Origin: G963663615 sp963663615
GTDB lineage: Bacteria; Bacteroidota; Ignavibacteria; Ignavibacteriales; Melioribacteraceae
NCBI GenBank assembly: GCA_963663615.1
Contig: OY760517.1
Coordinates: 2,480,001 to 2,544,000, forward strand
DNA: 64,000 nt
Direction: 5' to 3'
The notes under the pieces were generated by a model, which saw nothing but the letters and a program-made list of their open reading frames with translations, had not been told where the DNA came from and searched no databases. The number at the start of each line of letters is the position of its first letter. The first letter of the stretch is position 1. The translations under genes and the position numbers were made by a program. Shown one piece after another: positions 54,684 to 63,380 of this stretch.

Positions 54684-57092
54684 CTACGAACCTCTTACTT
54701 CAGCATTAAATTCCTTTTTGACTCTCTCAATAGATTTCCAAAATTCCTTGTCTATCTTATCGTCAGTTAAGGTACTCTTATGATCAAAATATTCCATTCT
54801 GAACGTTATGCTCTTTTTATCAGCACCAATTGATTCGCCTTCAAAAATATCAAATAAACTAATATTTTTCAACAATCCTTTACTGCTCTTGAACATAACC
54901 TCTTCAATATTACCTGTTTCAAGCAATTTATCAACAATAAACGTAACATCTCTGTAAACCTTTGGAAACTTGAGGAGTTCTTCAAATTTCTTTTCAGGTA
55001 CCTGAATTTTTGATAACTCATTCAGATTTAACTCAAACAGGTAAACATCTTGAGTAATATCAAACTTCTTAAGAACTTCAGCTTTTACTTTACCACCAAT
55101 ACCTAATTGTGTTTTCTTGAAATACTTTGCAAAGGTATTATCGTAAATATCACTTTCAACTTCATGATAAACATCCTTGGTAACTTTGTCAAGTGATATT
55201 TTACGCATCAAGGCGTTTACAGTACCTTTAAGATCGTAAATTGAATAAGCTGTATCATCCATATACCATTTGGTATCAACCTTTTTACCTGTTAAGGCAA
55301 TTACCAGATTGGTATCTTCATTAAAGTCTGCAAAATTCTTAATTTCACCATCAGTGGCTAAATTGAATACATTACCTATTTCAAAAAGGTTCAAATTTGA
55401 TTCTTTAACCTTAAGGTTTTTTGCAACTGTATATAACATACCCGGTACCATTGAAGTGCGCAAATGCGACATTTCAATTGTTTGCGGGTTCATTATTGCA
55501 ATTGGTTTACCAAAAGTTGACGCGGTTTGTTCGTTTAACAACGAATTTGTTAGAGTTTCGAAATAACCAAACGAGGTTAATATTTCACTTAGTTTATTGT
55601 TAAATGCAGATTCATCAACTTTAGCCTCAAGAGTTACTGTAATTTTTTCAATTGGTGGTATATTATCATATCCATAAATACGTGCAACTTCTTCTATTAA
55701 ATCAATTTCTCTTTCAATATCAGGGCGGAAACCAGGTATCTTAATTGCAAGATACTCTTCTGTTTCTTCTTCAAAACTAAAGCCAAGGTACTCAAAAATT
55801 GATTTTACTTCTGCTTGTGCAATGGTATAACCAAGTAATTTTTCAACTCTTGGGTATCGCAATTTTATAACCGGAGCAACATAAGGATTCGGATGTATAT
55901 CAATTTCGCCTTCACAAATTTCGCCACCGCCTGTTTCCATAATTAGCTGAGCAGCACGCTGAGCAGCCCAAAGCTGTATTTCACGGTTTACTCCTCTTTC
56001 AAACCTGTATGAGGCATCAGAAGAAAGACCTAATCTTTTAGCAGTTCTACGAACATATGAAGGATTAAAATATGCACTTTCAATTAATACGTTGGTTGTG
56101 GTATTTGTAACTTCTGAGTTTTCGCCACCCATTATACCTGCAATAGCAACTTCTTTTTCAGCATCGCATATCATAAGATCATCGGCAGCAAGTTCTCTTT
56201 CTTTTGAATCGAGCGTAACAAACTTCTTCTTTGTTCCTGCCTGTTTAACAATAATTTTGTTACCGGCAAGTTTATCAAGATCGAAGGTATGCAATGGCTG
56301 ACCAATTTCATGGAGCACATAATTGGAAACGTCAACAATGTTATTGATTGGTCTTAAACCAATAGCAGTAAGTTTTCTCTGCATCCATTCAGGTGATTCT
56401 TTTACTGTAACACCTTTAATAACTTTGCCAACATATCTGCCGCAACCTTTTGTATCTTCAACTTCAATAGAAGCAAAACTTTCGCTTTTATCAACAGCAC
56501 TTTCCTTTAACTCCATTCCCGGGAATTTAACCGGACGTTTCAAACACGCACCAAGATCCCTTGCAACACCATAATGATGAAGAGCATCGGCACGGTTAGG
56601 AGTCATGCTTATATCATAAACGACATCGTCAAGTCCAAGAACTTTGGCAGCATCTTCACCTTCTTTTGTATCAGGATCGAGCACCATAATTCCGTCATGA
56701 TTATCGCTTATACCAAGTTCGCTTTCCGAACATATCATACCAAATGAATGCTCACCACGAATTTTGGCTTTTTTAATTTCAAAATCACCCACAGGCACAA
56801 CAGCACCAACTTTAGCCAGTACAATTTTTTGTCCGGCATCCACATTAGGGGCACCGCAAACAATCTGCAGGTCTTCATTTCCGTCATTAACAACACACAC
56901 CGAAAGCTTGTCAGCATTAGGGTGTTTTTTTCTTTCTTTAACGTATCCCACAACAAATTTATCGAATTGTTTGGAATAATCTTTTATTTCATCTACCTCA
57001 AGTCCAGCCTGAGTAAGAACATTTTCAATTTCATCAACTGAGAGATCGTCAAGGTCTATATATTGTTTTAACCAATTGAGTGAGACTAACAA
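54684..57092 (-). CDS. pheT: Phenylalanine-tRNA ligase beta subunit
   Basis: 802 aa, full length. It has an N-terminal B1 domain with tRNA-binding (EMAP-like) fold (VVGYVKERKKHPNADKLSVC), IVCGAPNVDAGQKIVLAKVG and MICSESELGI. B3/B4 editing (DISMTPNRADALHHYGVARD), a B5 domain and the C-terminal ferredoxin-like anticodon-binding domain (FPKVYRDVTFIVD) complete the chain. It forms the (alpha-beta)2 enzyme with PheS, whose gene ends 15 nt upstream. Confidence 0.98.
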   Translation of the reverse strand: MLVSLNWLKQYIDLDDLSVDEIENVLTQAGLEVDEIKDYSKQFDKFVVGYVKERKKHPNADKLSVCVVNDGNEDLQIVCGAPNVDAGQKIVLAKVGAVVPVGDFEIKKAKIRGEHSFGMICSESELGISDNHDGIMVLDPDTKEGEDAAKVLGLDDVVYDISMTPNRADALHHYGVARDLGACLKRPVKFPGMELKESAVDKSESFASIEVEDTKGCGRYVGKVIKGVTVKESPEWMQRKLTAIGLRPINNIVDVSNYVLHEIGQPLHTFDLDKLAGNKIIVKQAGTKKKFVTLDSKERELAADDLMICDAEKEVAIAGIMGGENSEVTNTTTNVLIESAYFNPSYVRRTAKRLGLSSDASYRFERGVNREIQLWAAQRAAQLIMETGGGEICEGEIDIHPNPYVAPVIKLRYPRVEKLLGYTIAQAEVKSIFEYLGFSFEEETEEYLAIKIPGFRPDIEREIDLIEEVARIYGYDNIPPIEKITVTLEAKVDESAFNNKLSEILTSFGYFETLTNSLLNEQTASTFGKPIAIMNPQTIEMSHLRTSMVPGMLYTVAKNLKVKESNLNLFEIGNVFNLATDGEIKNFADFNEDTNLVIALTGKKVDTKWYMDDTAYSIYDLKGTVNALMRKISLDKVTKDVYHEVESDIYDNTFAKYFKKTQLGIGGKVKAEVLKKFDITQDVYLFELNLNELSKIQVPEKKFEELLKFPKVYRDVTFIVDKLLETGNIEEVMFKSSKGLLKNISLFDIFEGESIGADKKSITFRMEYFDHKSTLTDDKIDKEFWKSIERVKKEFNAEVRGS

Positions 57093-57107
57093 TTTACTTC
57101 TCCAAAA

Positions 57108-58097
57108 TTAAAACTGGTTAAGAAATCTTTTATCATTATCGTAAAAAATACGTATATCAGGAATACCATATTTTCTAAGAGCGATTCTTTCAACACCCAT
57201 ACCGAAAGCATAGCCGGTATATTTTTCCGAATCGATACCAACATTTTCAAGTACATTAGGATCAACCATACCGCACCCCATAATTTCAAGCCATCTGCCA
57301 GGTTTACCTTTCGGCTCCCACCAAATATCAACTTCAGCACTTGGTTCGGTAAACGGAAAGTAACTGGGACGAAATCTGTATTTAATATCAGTACCGAAAA
57401 ACTGCTGTGCAAAGGCTACAATAGTACCTTTTAACTCGGCAAAAGTAACATCAGTATCAACATACAAACCTTCAATCTGATGAAACAGGCAATAACTCTT
57501 GGCACTAATAGCCTCATTTCTGAAAACCCTGCCAGGCATAATTGCACGTAAAGGCGGGTCCTGTTTTTTCATCAGTCGCACCTGCGTTGGAGATGTATGA
57601 GTTCTAAGCATAAAATTGTTATTTATAAAGTGTGTATCCTGCATATCCCTAGCCGGATGATCAGGAGGGAAATTAAGAGCTTCGAAGTTATGATAATCCG
57701 ATTCAAGTTCTGGCCCCTCATACACAGAAAAGCCAAAACTTTTGAATATAGATTTTATCTCATCAAGAGTTTGAAGCAAAATATGTCGGCTGCCCGAGTT
57801 ATATTCAACACCTTCAAGAGAAAGGTCAAGAAATTCAGACGTAGTTGATGTTAAACTTTTAAGAGACTCTTCAACATCATTAAATTTGGCAGTAGCTTCG
57901 TTTTTAGCTTTATTAAGGGTTTGTCCGTACTTTGGTTTTTCTTCCTTTGGTAAAGCCTTGAATTCTTCAAATAATTGAGCGAACAATCCTTTTCTACCAA
58001 GGAATTTAATTCTTACCTCTTCGAGGGATTTAAGGTTATCAACTGCATCAAGTTCGGAATTGAATGTAGTTATACCGTTGGTAATTTTATCCTGCAT
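57108..58097 (-). CDS. pheS: Phenylalanine-tRNA ligase alpha subunit
   Basis: 329 aa. An N-terminal coiled coil (residues 1-85) leads to the class II core: motif 1 HPARDMQDTHFINN, motif 2 GRVFRNEAISAKSYCLFHQI, and motif 3 GYAFGMGVERIALRKYGIPD. PSYFPFTEPSAEVDIWW forms the amino-acid pocket. It charges tRNA-Phe together with PheT. A hairpin separates it from rplT upstream. Confidence 0.98.
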   Translation of the reverse strand: MQDKITNGITTFNSELDAVDNLKSLEEVRIKFLGRKGLFAQLFEEFKALPKEEKPKYGQTLNKAKNEATAKFNDVEESLKSLTSTTSEFLDLSLEGVEYNSGSRHILLQTLDEIKSIFKSFGFSVYEGPELESDYHNFEALNFPPDHPARDMQDTHFINNNFMLRTHTSPTQVRLMKKQDPPLRAIMPGRVFRNEAISAKSYCLFHQIEGLYVDTDVTFAELKGTIVAFAQQFFGTDIKYRFRPSYFPFTEPSAEVDIWWEPKGKPGRWLEIMGCGMVDPNVLENVGIDSEKYTGYAFGMGVERIALRKYGIPDIRIFYDNDKRFLNQF

Positions 58098-58126
58098 AGA
58101 TGAAAACCATAGAAATATTTAAAATA

Positions 58127-58170
58127 ATACCCTCTCGAATAATAGTAAAAATTATCCACAAAGAGGGTAT
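58127..58170 (-). terminator. Hairpin between rplT and pheS
   Basis: A perfect 9-bp inverted repeat (58127-58135 with 58162-58170) has a 26-nt loop. On the minus strand it is followed by T-rich sequence (TATTATTTT). It can act as a partial terminator or attenuator that lowers pheST expression relative to the ribosomal genes. Confidence 0.65.
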
Positions 58171-58177
58171 AAAAAAT

Positions 58178-58525
58178 TTAGTTAATTACAAATTTAACTA
58201 TATCCTGAAAAGCAGCAGGATTTTCAACAGCTAAATTTGCCAGTAATTTTCGGTTAATATCAAGACCTTTATTTTTCAAACCACTCATTAGTCTTGAATA
58301 ATTAGTTCCATTATTACGAGCCGCAGCATTTATTCTGGTAATCCAAAGCTGGCGGAAATTTCTTTTTTTCTGTTTACGGTCAGCGTAAGCATGTTCCAGA
58401 CCTTTTTCAACATGGTTCTTGGCAATAGTATAAACTTTGCTCCTTGAACCCCAATAACCTTTTGCCTGGTCTAATACCTTTTTTCTTTTCTGTCTTGAAG
58501 CAACATTATTCTTAGCTCTAGGCAT
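58178..58525 (-). CDS. rplT: 50S ribosomal protein L20
   Basis: 115 aa. RAKNNVASRQKRKKVLDQAK at the N-terminus, GYWGSRSKVYTIAKNHVEKG and RKQKKRNFRQLWITRINAA are the L20 hallmarks. It binds 23S rRNA early in 50S assembly and in other bacteria represses its own operon. No typical L20 leader structure was identified upstream. Gap to rpmI is 12 nt. Confidence 0.98.
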   Translation of the reverse strand: MPRAKNNVASRQKRKKVLDQAKGYWGSRSKVYTIAKNHVEKGLEHAYADRKQKKRNFRQLWITRINAAARNNGTNYSRLMSGLKNKGLDINRKLLANLAVENPAAFQDIVKFVIN

Positions 58526-58537
58526 AGTATCCTCTCT

Positions 58538-58729
58538 TTATTGTATCAATATTTTTACACGTTTTGTATCAGCTTGAGCAACAAGTGTAGCTTTTCTAAG
58601 GTTTCTTTTAGTCTTTGTTGACTTCTTAGTAAGAATATGAGACTTAAATCCTTTATTTCTTTTAATTTTACCGGAACCAGTTACTTTAAATGTTTTGGCT
58701 GCTCCGCGGTTGCTTTTCATTTTAGGCAT
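58538..58729 (-). CDS. rpmI: 50S ribosomal protein L35
   Basis: 63 aa. PKMKSNRGAAKTFKVTGSGK at the N-terminus and SHILTKKSTKTKRNLRKA are family signatures. Standard place between infC and rplT, with gaps of 16 and 12 nt. Confidence 0.97.
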   Translation of the reverse strand: MPKMKSNRGAAKTFKVTGSGKIKRNKGFKSHILTKKSTKTKRNLRKATLVAQADTKRVKILIQ

Positions 58730-58745
58730 AACTCATCAACCCTGT

Positions 58746-59297
58746 TTATTTTTTCTTTTTTGATTTTACTGGTGCCAAAATCACATGCATCGTTCTACCT
58801 TCGAAACTGATTTTACTCTCAACTTTGGCAACGTCTTCCAATTTTTCAATGAATTTTTTAAGGAGTTCTTCCCCATGCTCTTTATAAGCAAGTTCTCTAC
58901 CCTTAAAAATCACAGAAACTTTTACTTTATTTCCATCTTCTATAAAACCAATAGCATGACGCGATTTAAACTCGAAATCGTGCGTATCGGTATTAGGGTG
59001 TAATCTAATCTCTTTAAGAACAACGACCTGTTGTTTTTTCTTTTGCAGCTTTTCTTTTTTCTGCTGCTCATAAACAAATTTGCCGTAATCAATAACTTTA
59101 CAAACCGGTGGTTTTGCATTAGGTGCAATTTCCACAAGGTCAAGTTCTGCTTCATGTGCTTTATTAAGTGCTGCCTGAATTGGCATCACACCTAATTGTT
59201 CGCCGTTTTGATCGATAAGTCGTACTTGCGGTGATCTAATATCCCTGTTCACTCTGTGTTTAGGCTGAACAGTCGCTTTCTGAAATCTTTTGTTCAT
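58746..59297 (-). CDS. infC: Translation initiation factor IF-3
   Basis: 183 aa. The N-terminal domain (RDIRSPQVRLIDQNGEQLGV, AELDLVEIAPNAKPPVCKVI, DYGKFVYEQQKK) and C-terminal domain (KEIRLHPNTDTHDFEFKSRH, RELAYKEHGEELLKKF) are both complete. It starts with ATG, not the rare AUU that gives autoregulation in E. coli. It follows the thrS stop codon by one base. Confidence 0.97.
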   Translation of the reverse strand: MNKRFQKATVQPKHRVNRDIRSPQVRLIDQNGEQLGVMPIQAALNKAHEAELDLVEIAPNAKPPVCKVIDYGKFVYEQQKKEKLQKKKQQVVVLKEIRLHPNTDTHDFEFKSRHAIGFIEDGNKVKVSVIFKGRELAYKEHGEELLKKFIEKLEDVAKVESKISFEGRTMHVILAPVKSKKKK

Positions 59298-59298
59298 T

Positions 59299-61221
59299 CT
59301 AGGATTTATTGTTAATCTCTTCTCTAATGTTAGTAATAAACTCTTCTATTCCTATCATTCCCTGGTCGCCTTCCTTATGTTTCCTAACGCCTACCGAGGA
59401 ACTTTCTTTTTCTTTTTCACCAACTATCAACATATATGGCACTTTATTAGTTTCCCAGTCCCGTATCTTGTAGCCTATCTTTTCATTTCTCTTGTCAAGC
59501 TCAACTCTAATTCCTGCAGCTTTAAGCTTTTCGTAAACTTCTTCGGCATAATCCAAGAAGTTCTGGGATACAGGAACGATAGCAGCCTGAACCGGAGCAA
59601 GCCAAACCGGGAATGCACCACCGTGATGTTCTATCAATACACCAATGAATCTTTCAATAGAGCCAAGTAAAGCTCTGTGAACCATAAATGGTCTGTGCTC
59701 TTTTCCATCATCACCTATAAAGGTCATGTCGAAACGTTCCGGAAGGTTGAAGTCGAACTGAATTGTTGACATCTGCCATTCCCTGTTCAGAGCATCACGA
59801 ACCTTAATATCAATCTTTGGACCGTAAAAAGCACCGCCACCTTCATCAGTGTGGTATTCAACACCAACTTTTTCACAAGCTGATTTTAGTGATTCAGTAG
59901 CTTTATCCCATAGGGAATCATCACCAACCGCTTTTTCCGGTTTTGTTGCAATATAAAACTTAAGTTTATCGAAACCAAATGATTTCCACATAAACATTGA
60001 AAATCTTAAGGTATTCATTACTTCTTCTTCAATCTGATCTGGTGTACAGAATATATGGGCATCATCCTGAGTAAATCCTCTAACACGCATTAAGCCGTGC
60101 AAAACACCACTTTTTTCAAATCTGTAAACCGTACCAAGTTCAGCCCAACGTAAAGGCAAATCCCTGTATGAACGCAAACCTGATTTGTATATCATTATAT
60201 GGAAAGGACAGTTCATCGGTTTGATGTAATAGTCCTGATCATCAATATTCATGGGGCTACACATGTCATCCTTGTAATTTTCAAGGTGACCGCTTGTTTC
60301 CCACAACCAGCTTTTACCAATGTGTGGTGTTACAAGAAGCTCATATCCATTATCGAAATGGGCAGAACGCCAGAAAGTCTCAATTTCATGACGTAATCTT
60401 GCACCTTTTGGATGCCAGTAAACCATACCAGCTCCGGCTTCCTCATGCAAGCTAAACAAATCAAGCTGTTTTCCAAGTTTTCTATGGTCACGTTTCTTTG
60501 CTTCTTCAAGTAAGGCAAGATGCTCTTCAAGCATTTTAGCCTTTGGAAAAGTTATACCATAAATACGTTGCATACGACGGTTCTTTTCATCACCACGCCA
60601 GTATGAACCGGAAACACTTAATAGCTTCAAGGCTTTAATTCTTCCGGTGGATGGGATATGCGGACCTGTACAAAGATCAGTAAAATCCCCTTCCGTATAG
60701 GTGCTAATAACTTTTTCAGACTCATCCAAATCAGAAATGATTTCAAGTTTATAAAAATCGTCTCTTTCCGTGTAAATTTTTACTGCTTCTTCTTTTGATA
60801 CTTCTGCTCTAACAAATTTGTTATCCTGTTTAATCAGCTCTTTCATCTTGTTTTCAATTTTCACAAGATCTTCATCATTAAGCTGTGCATCAATCTCAAA
60901 ATCGTAGTAAAAACCACCTTCAATTGCAGGTCCAACACCAAACTGGGCTTCAGGATACAACTCTTTTATAGCATGAGCCATAAGATGAGAAGATGAATGC
61001 CAGAATGCATGCTTACCGTCGGGATCATCAAAATTAAGGATAGCTATCTCTGCATCCTCTGTTAATGGTTCATACATATCTGTAATAACACCATTAACTT
61101 TTGCAACAAGAGCTTCCTTTGCTAATCTGTTCGAAATGGATTTAGCTACATCAAAAGCCGAACTACCCTTTTCAAACTCTTTAATTGATCCATCGGGAAA
61201 AGTTAATTTAATATTTTCCAT
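59299..61221 (-). CDS. thrS: Threonine-tRNA ligase
   Basis: 640 aa. TGS domain at the N-terminus, editing domain with HSSSHLMAHAIKELYP and the zinc Cys (DLCTGPHIPSTG), class II core with motif 2 (RWAELGTVYRFEKSGVLHGL), RGFTQDDAHIFCT, motif 3 (HRALLGSIERFIGVLIEHH) and the C-terminal anticodon-binding domain (NEKIGYKIRDWETNKVPYML). It heads thrS-infC-rpmI-rplT. tRNA-Val lies 43 nt upstream, separated by a terminator-like hairpin. Confidence 0.98.
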   Translation of the reverse strand: MENIKLTFPDGSIKEFEKGSSAFDVAKSISNRLAKEALVAKVNGVITDMYEPLTEDAEIAILNFDDPDGKHAFWHSSSHLMAHAIKELYPEAQFGVGPAIEGGFYYDFEIDAQLNDEDLVKIENKMKELIKQDNKFVRAEVSKEEAVKIYTERDDFYKLEIISDLDESEKVISTYTEGDFTDLCTGPHIPSTGRIKALKLLSVSGSYWRGDEKNRRMQRIYGITFPKAKMLEEHLALLEEAKKRDHRKLGKQLDLFSLHEEAGAGMVYWHPKGARLRHEIETFWRSAHFDNGYELLVTPHIGKSWLWETSGHLENYKDDMCSPMNIDDQDYYIKPMNCPFHIMIYKSGLRSYRDLPLRWAELGTVYRFEKSGVLHGLMRVRGFTQDDAHIFCTPDQIEEEVMNTLRFSMFMWKSFGFDKLKFYIATKPEKAVGDDSLWDKATESLKSACEKVGVEYHTDEGGGAFYGPKIDIKVRDALNREWQMSTIQFDFNLPERFDMTFIGDDGKEHRPFMVHRALLGSIERFIGVLIEHHGGAFPVWLAPVQAAIVPVSQNFLDYAEEVYEKLKAAGIRVELDKRNEKIGYKIRDWETNKVPYMLIVGEKEKESSSVGVRKHKEGDQGMIGIEEFITNIREEINNKS

Positions 61222-61234
61222 AGCACCTTACTTT

Positions 61235-61257
61235 AAAAAAAAACGGAGATAACTCCG
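61235..61257 (-). terminator. Terminator between tRNA-Val and thrS
   Basis: A 5-bp GC-rich stem (61244-61248 with 61253-61257) has a 4-nt loop. On the minus strand it is followed by nine T (61243 down to 61235). It ends the tRNA-Leu/tRNA-Val transcript just before the thrS ribosome-binding site and could also act as an attenuator for thrS. Confidence 0.75.
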
Positions 61258-61263
61258 ACAAGT

Positions 61264-61340
61264 TGGTGGGTTCTAGAGGATTCGAACCTCTGGCCTTCTG
61301 CACGTCAAGCAGACGCTCTAACCAACTGAGCTAAGAACCC
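61264..61340 (-). tRNA. tRNA-Val (anticodon GAC)
   Basis: 77 nt with a complete cloverleaf: 7-bp acceptor GGGTTCT/AGAACCC, D-arm AGCTCAGTTGGTTAGAGC, anticodon stem TCTGC/GCAGA with 7-nt loop TTGACGT (anticodon GAC), and T-arm AGAGGTTCGAATCCTCT. CCA is encoded (61266-61264 on the minus strand). Confidence 0.95.
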
Positions 61341-61371
61341 AATTAAATTGAGTTTCTTAATATTATAAAAG

Positions 61372-61457
61372 TACCGAGGGCCGGACTCGAACCGGCACGG
61401 AGATTACTCTCCGAAGGATTTTAAGTCCTTTGCGTCTACCAATTCCGCCACCCCGGC
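61372..61457 (-). tRNA. tRNA-Leu (anticodon TAA)
   Basis: 86 nt, class II tRNA with a long variable arm (CGGAGAGTAATCTCCG). The anticodon stem AAGGA/TCCTT carries loop CTTAAAA (anticodon TAA). The T-arm is GCCGGTTCGAGTCCGGC, and the acceptor pairs GCCGGGG with CCTCGGT through two wobble pairs. CCA is not encoded. Confidence 0.93.
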
Positions 61458-61845
61458 AGAAAACAGAACCCAAATATATTACAATAAATATTTTCAGGCA
61501 ATTTTTTTCTTAAAATTTTAATTCTGTTCTACTGTTTCGCAGTACTTAAATCAAACATAATTAGTTAAAAGAACATTAAGGAGCCAAATATAAACAATAA
61601 TTCTAAAATTTGAAAATAATAAAACAAAATTAACTTAAGATGAGGCTTACTTTAGTTACCTTTGGGTCTTTTTTTTGTTATATTTTTATCGCTTATACAA
61701 TAATTGAGGTCGAAATACAGAATATACATTCTTGTATATGGTTGCTAAACTTATTGAAAAAAGGGGAAATCGTAATTTCTCGTGTAACGCACCTAACGAC
61801 TACCCTCATAATAACCACATATTCTAAAACAAATAAGAATCACCA
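61458..61845. other. Intergenic region between tRNA-Leu and the FrhB-like gene
   Basis: It holds the divergent tRNA-Leu promoter at its left end and a candidate -7 element TACCTTTG (61657-61664) for the FrhB-like gene. A 69-codon open frame at 61640-61849 lacks a ribosome-binding site and was not accepted as a gene. Confidence 0.55.
61471..61501 (-). promoter_or_regulatory. Bacteroidota-type promoter of tRNA-Leu/tRNA-Val
   Basis: On the minus strand TTG (61501-61499), 20 nt, then TATATTTG (61478-61471). The transcription start is expected near 61464, 6-7 nt before the tRNA 5' end. Confidence 0.75.
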
Positions 61846-63027
61846 ATGAAACGAGTAGATTACTTAACAAAAAATAATTGCTGGGGGTGTACTGTATGTG
61901 TTAATATATGCACCCAGGAGGCAATTACAATGCTCCCCGACAAGGAGGGCTTCTTATATCCGCATGTTGATGAAGATAAATGCATTTACGGCGAGGATTG
62001 TTACAATAGCTGCCCATCAGTAATTAAATCAAACAATAATTCTACAATTTTTGTAAATGAAGCTTATGCCTGCAAAATATTAGATGACGAAGTTAGACAC
62101 ATTAGTTCATCTGGTGGGGCTTTCAGTGCTATTGCAAAAAAGATTTTCGAACAGAATGGATTCGTTGCTGGCGTCGCATATTCAGATGACTTCAGGGAAG
62201 CGAAACATTCTATGATTGATAGCTGGGACAGACTTGATAGTTTGAGGAGGTCCAAATTGCTTCAATCAAACAAAGGAAATATTTTTACTGAAGTAGAGAA
62301 TAAACTTGAAAATGAAAATTCGGTGTTATTCACAGGCACACCTTGTGAAGTAACTGCACTAAAATCATACTTAGGGAAGGAGTATGATAACCTTGTAACT
62401 TGTGATTTGGTTTGTGGTTGTGTTGCTTCACCAAAAGTTTATAACAAATACATTTCCTATCTTGAGAAAAAATATAACTCTAAAGTTTCCTTTGTTAATT
62501 TCAAAGACAAAACAAATGGATGGCAAGGAAGACGTATTAATATTCAGTTTGAGAATCAGGAAATATACACAAACGAAACTTCTGACGACCCCTACATTGT
62601 TTCATTCCATAGTAGATTCAATATTCGCCCTTCTTGTTTTAATTGCAAAAACAGACATCTGGATCGGAATAGCGATATTACATTGGGTGATTTTTGGGGC
62701 ATAAAATTTTATAACTCGAGTCTTGACGATAATAAAGGTACATCCTTTGTAATGGTTAACTCAGAAAAAGGGAAAAAGTTAGTACAGTCATTAAGTGATA
62801 CAATGGATATTAGGCATTTGGATATTGACATTAAAGCATATTCAAATAAATATAATTACTGCCTTATTAAGAGTCCAACTGGAGCCAAACAAACCAAACG
62901 CGAAAACTTTTATAGGGATCTTGATATATTGGATTTTGATGAGTTGTTTGACGTTCACTTAAGAGATATTTGGCTAGAGAGAAAAAGAAGAAAAGAGGAA
63001 TACTTAAAAAAACTTGAACAAGAATAA
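61846..63027 (+). CDS. FrhB/F420-hydrogenase beta-type iron-sulfur protein
   Basis: 393 aa. The N-terminal ferredoxin domain has CWGCTVCVNIC (CxxCxxCxxxC) and an incomplete second set CIYGEDCYNSCP. Then come the FrhB_FdhB N-domain (SSSGGAFSAIAKKIFEQNG) and C-domain with FTGTPCEVTALK, CDLVCGCVASP, CFNCKNRH and ITLGDFWG. Proteins of this type usually occur in polysaccharide gene clusters next to pyruvyl transferases, and they probably transfer electrons. Here it is alone between tRNA genes. The C-terminus is a charged helix. A terminator follows. Confidence 0.87.
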   Translation: MKRVDYLTKNNCWGCTVCVNICTQEAITMLPDKEGFLYPHVDEDKCIYGEDCYNSCPSVIKSNNNSTIFVNEAYACKILDDEVRHISSSGGAFSAIAKKIFEQNGFVAGVAYSDDFREAKHSMIDSWDRLDSLRRSKLLQSNKGNIFTEVENKLENENSVLFTGTPCEVTALKSYLGKEYDNLVTCDLVCGCVASPKVYNKYISYLEKKYNSKVSFVNFKDKTNGWQGRRINIQFENQEIYTNETSDDPYIVSFHSRFNIRPSCFNCKNRHLDRNSDITLGDFWGIKFYNSSLDDNKGTSFVMVNSEKGKKLVQSLSDTMDIRHLDIDIKAYSNKYNYCLIKSPTGAKQTKRENFYRDLDILDFDELFDVHLRDIWLERKRRKEEYLKKLEQE

Positions 63028-63046
63028 GCAATATTTATTTTGTGGA

Positions 63047-63104
63047 TAACTCCGGCAATACGGTACAAGTTTCGCTGGAGTTACATCCTCTTCTCTTTTT
63101 TATA
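63047..63104 (+). terminator. Terminator after FrhB-like gene
   Basis: A 10-bp stem with one G-U pair (63047-63056 with 63074-63083) has a 17-nt loop. A T-rich tail follows (TTCTCTTTTTT). Confidence 0.75.
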
Positions 63105-63126
63105 ATATAATTCTAGATGTTTTCTC

Positions 63127-63157
63127 TTGATTTATTATATAATTAACATTACATTTA
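63127..63157 (+). promoter_or_regulatory. Bacteroidota-type promoter of the CAU tRNA
   Basis: TTG (63127-63129), 20 nt, then TACATTTA (63150-63157), one mismatch from TAnnTTTG. The start of transcription is expected about 9 nt before the tRNA. Confidence 0.65.
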
Positions 63158-63172
63158 GCATCTATTTTTTAA

Positions 63173-63246
63173 GGGCTCATAGCTCAGCTGGTTAGAGCAT
63201 CTGACTCATAATCAGAGGGTCCGGGGTTCGAGTCCCTGTGAGCCCA
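63173..63246 (+). tRNA. tRNA with CAT anticodon (tRNA-Met or lysidine tRNA-Ile2)
   Basis: 74 nt. Acceptor GGGCTCA/TGAGCCC, D-arm AGCTCAGCTGGTTAGAGC, anticodon stem TCTGA/TCAGA with loop CTCATAA (anticodon CAT), T-arm CGGGGTTCGAGTCCCTG. CCA is not fully encoded. The CAT anticodon fits elongator Met or Ile2; the first acceptor pair is G-C, so it is not the initiator. I cannot decide between Met and Ile2 by eye. Confidence 0.93.
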
Positions 63247-63313
63247 CCCTCTCTTAGCCTTGTAAGGTTTTCTTGCAAGGCTTTTTTATTTTAAACAACA
63301 CATCTGTTTGAGT
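63215..63313 (+). repeat. 99-bp direct repeat, copy A (tRNA 3' half plus terminator)
   Basis: It is identical over 99 bp to 63420-63518. It begins at the 3' end of the anticodon stem of the CAU tRNA and covers the T-arm, the acceptor 3' strand, the terminator and 25 nt beyond. Confidence 0.95.
63256..63288 (+). terminator. Terminator of the CAU tRNA
   Basis: An 11-bp stem with one G-U pair (63256-63266 with 63272-63282) has a 5-nt loop and a run of T after it. An exact second copy is at 63461-63493. Confidence 0.9.
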
Positions 63314-63380
63314 GATTTCGTCTGTACCACTCTACCAATACTTACAATTAATAATGGATAATTCCACGCTTTTCATTTTT

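Noticed and set aside
61640..61849. 69-codon open frame upstream of the FrhB-like gene
   Set aside because: No ribosome-binding site. A likely promoter element (TACCTTTG, 61657-61664) lies inside it and it overlaps the start of the real gene.
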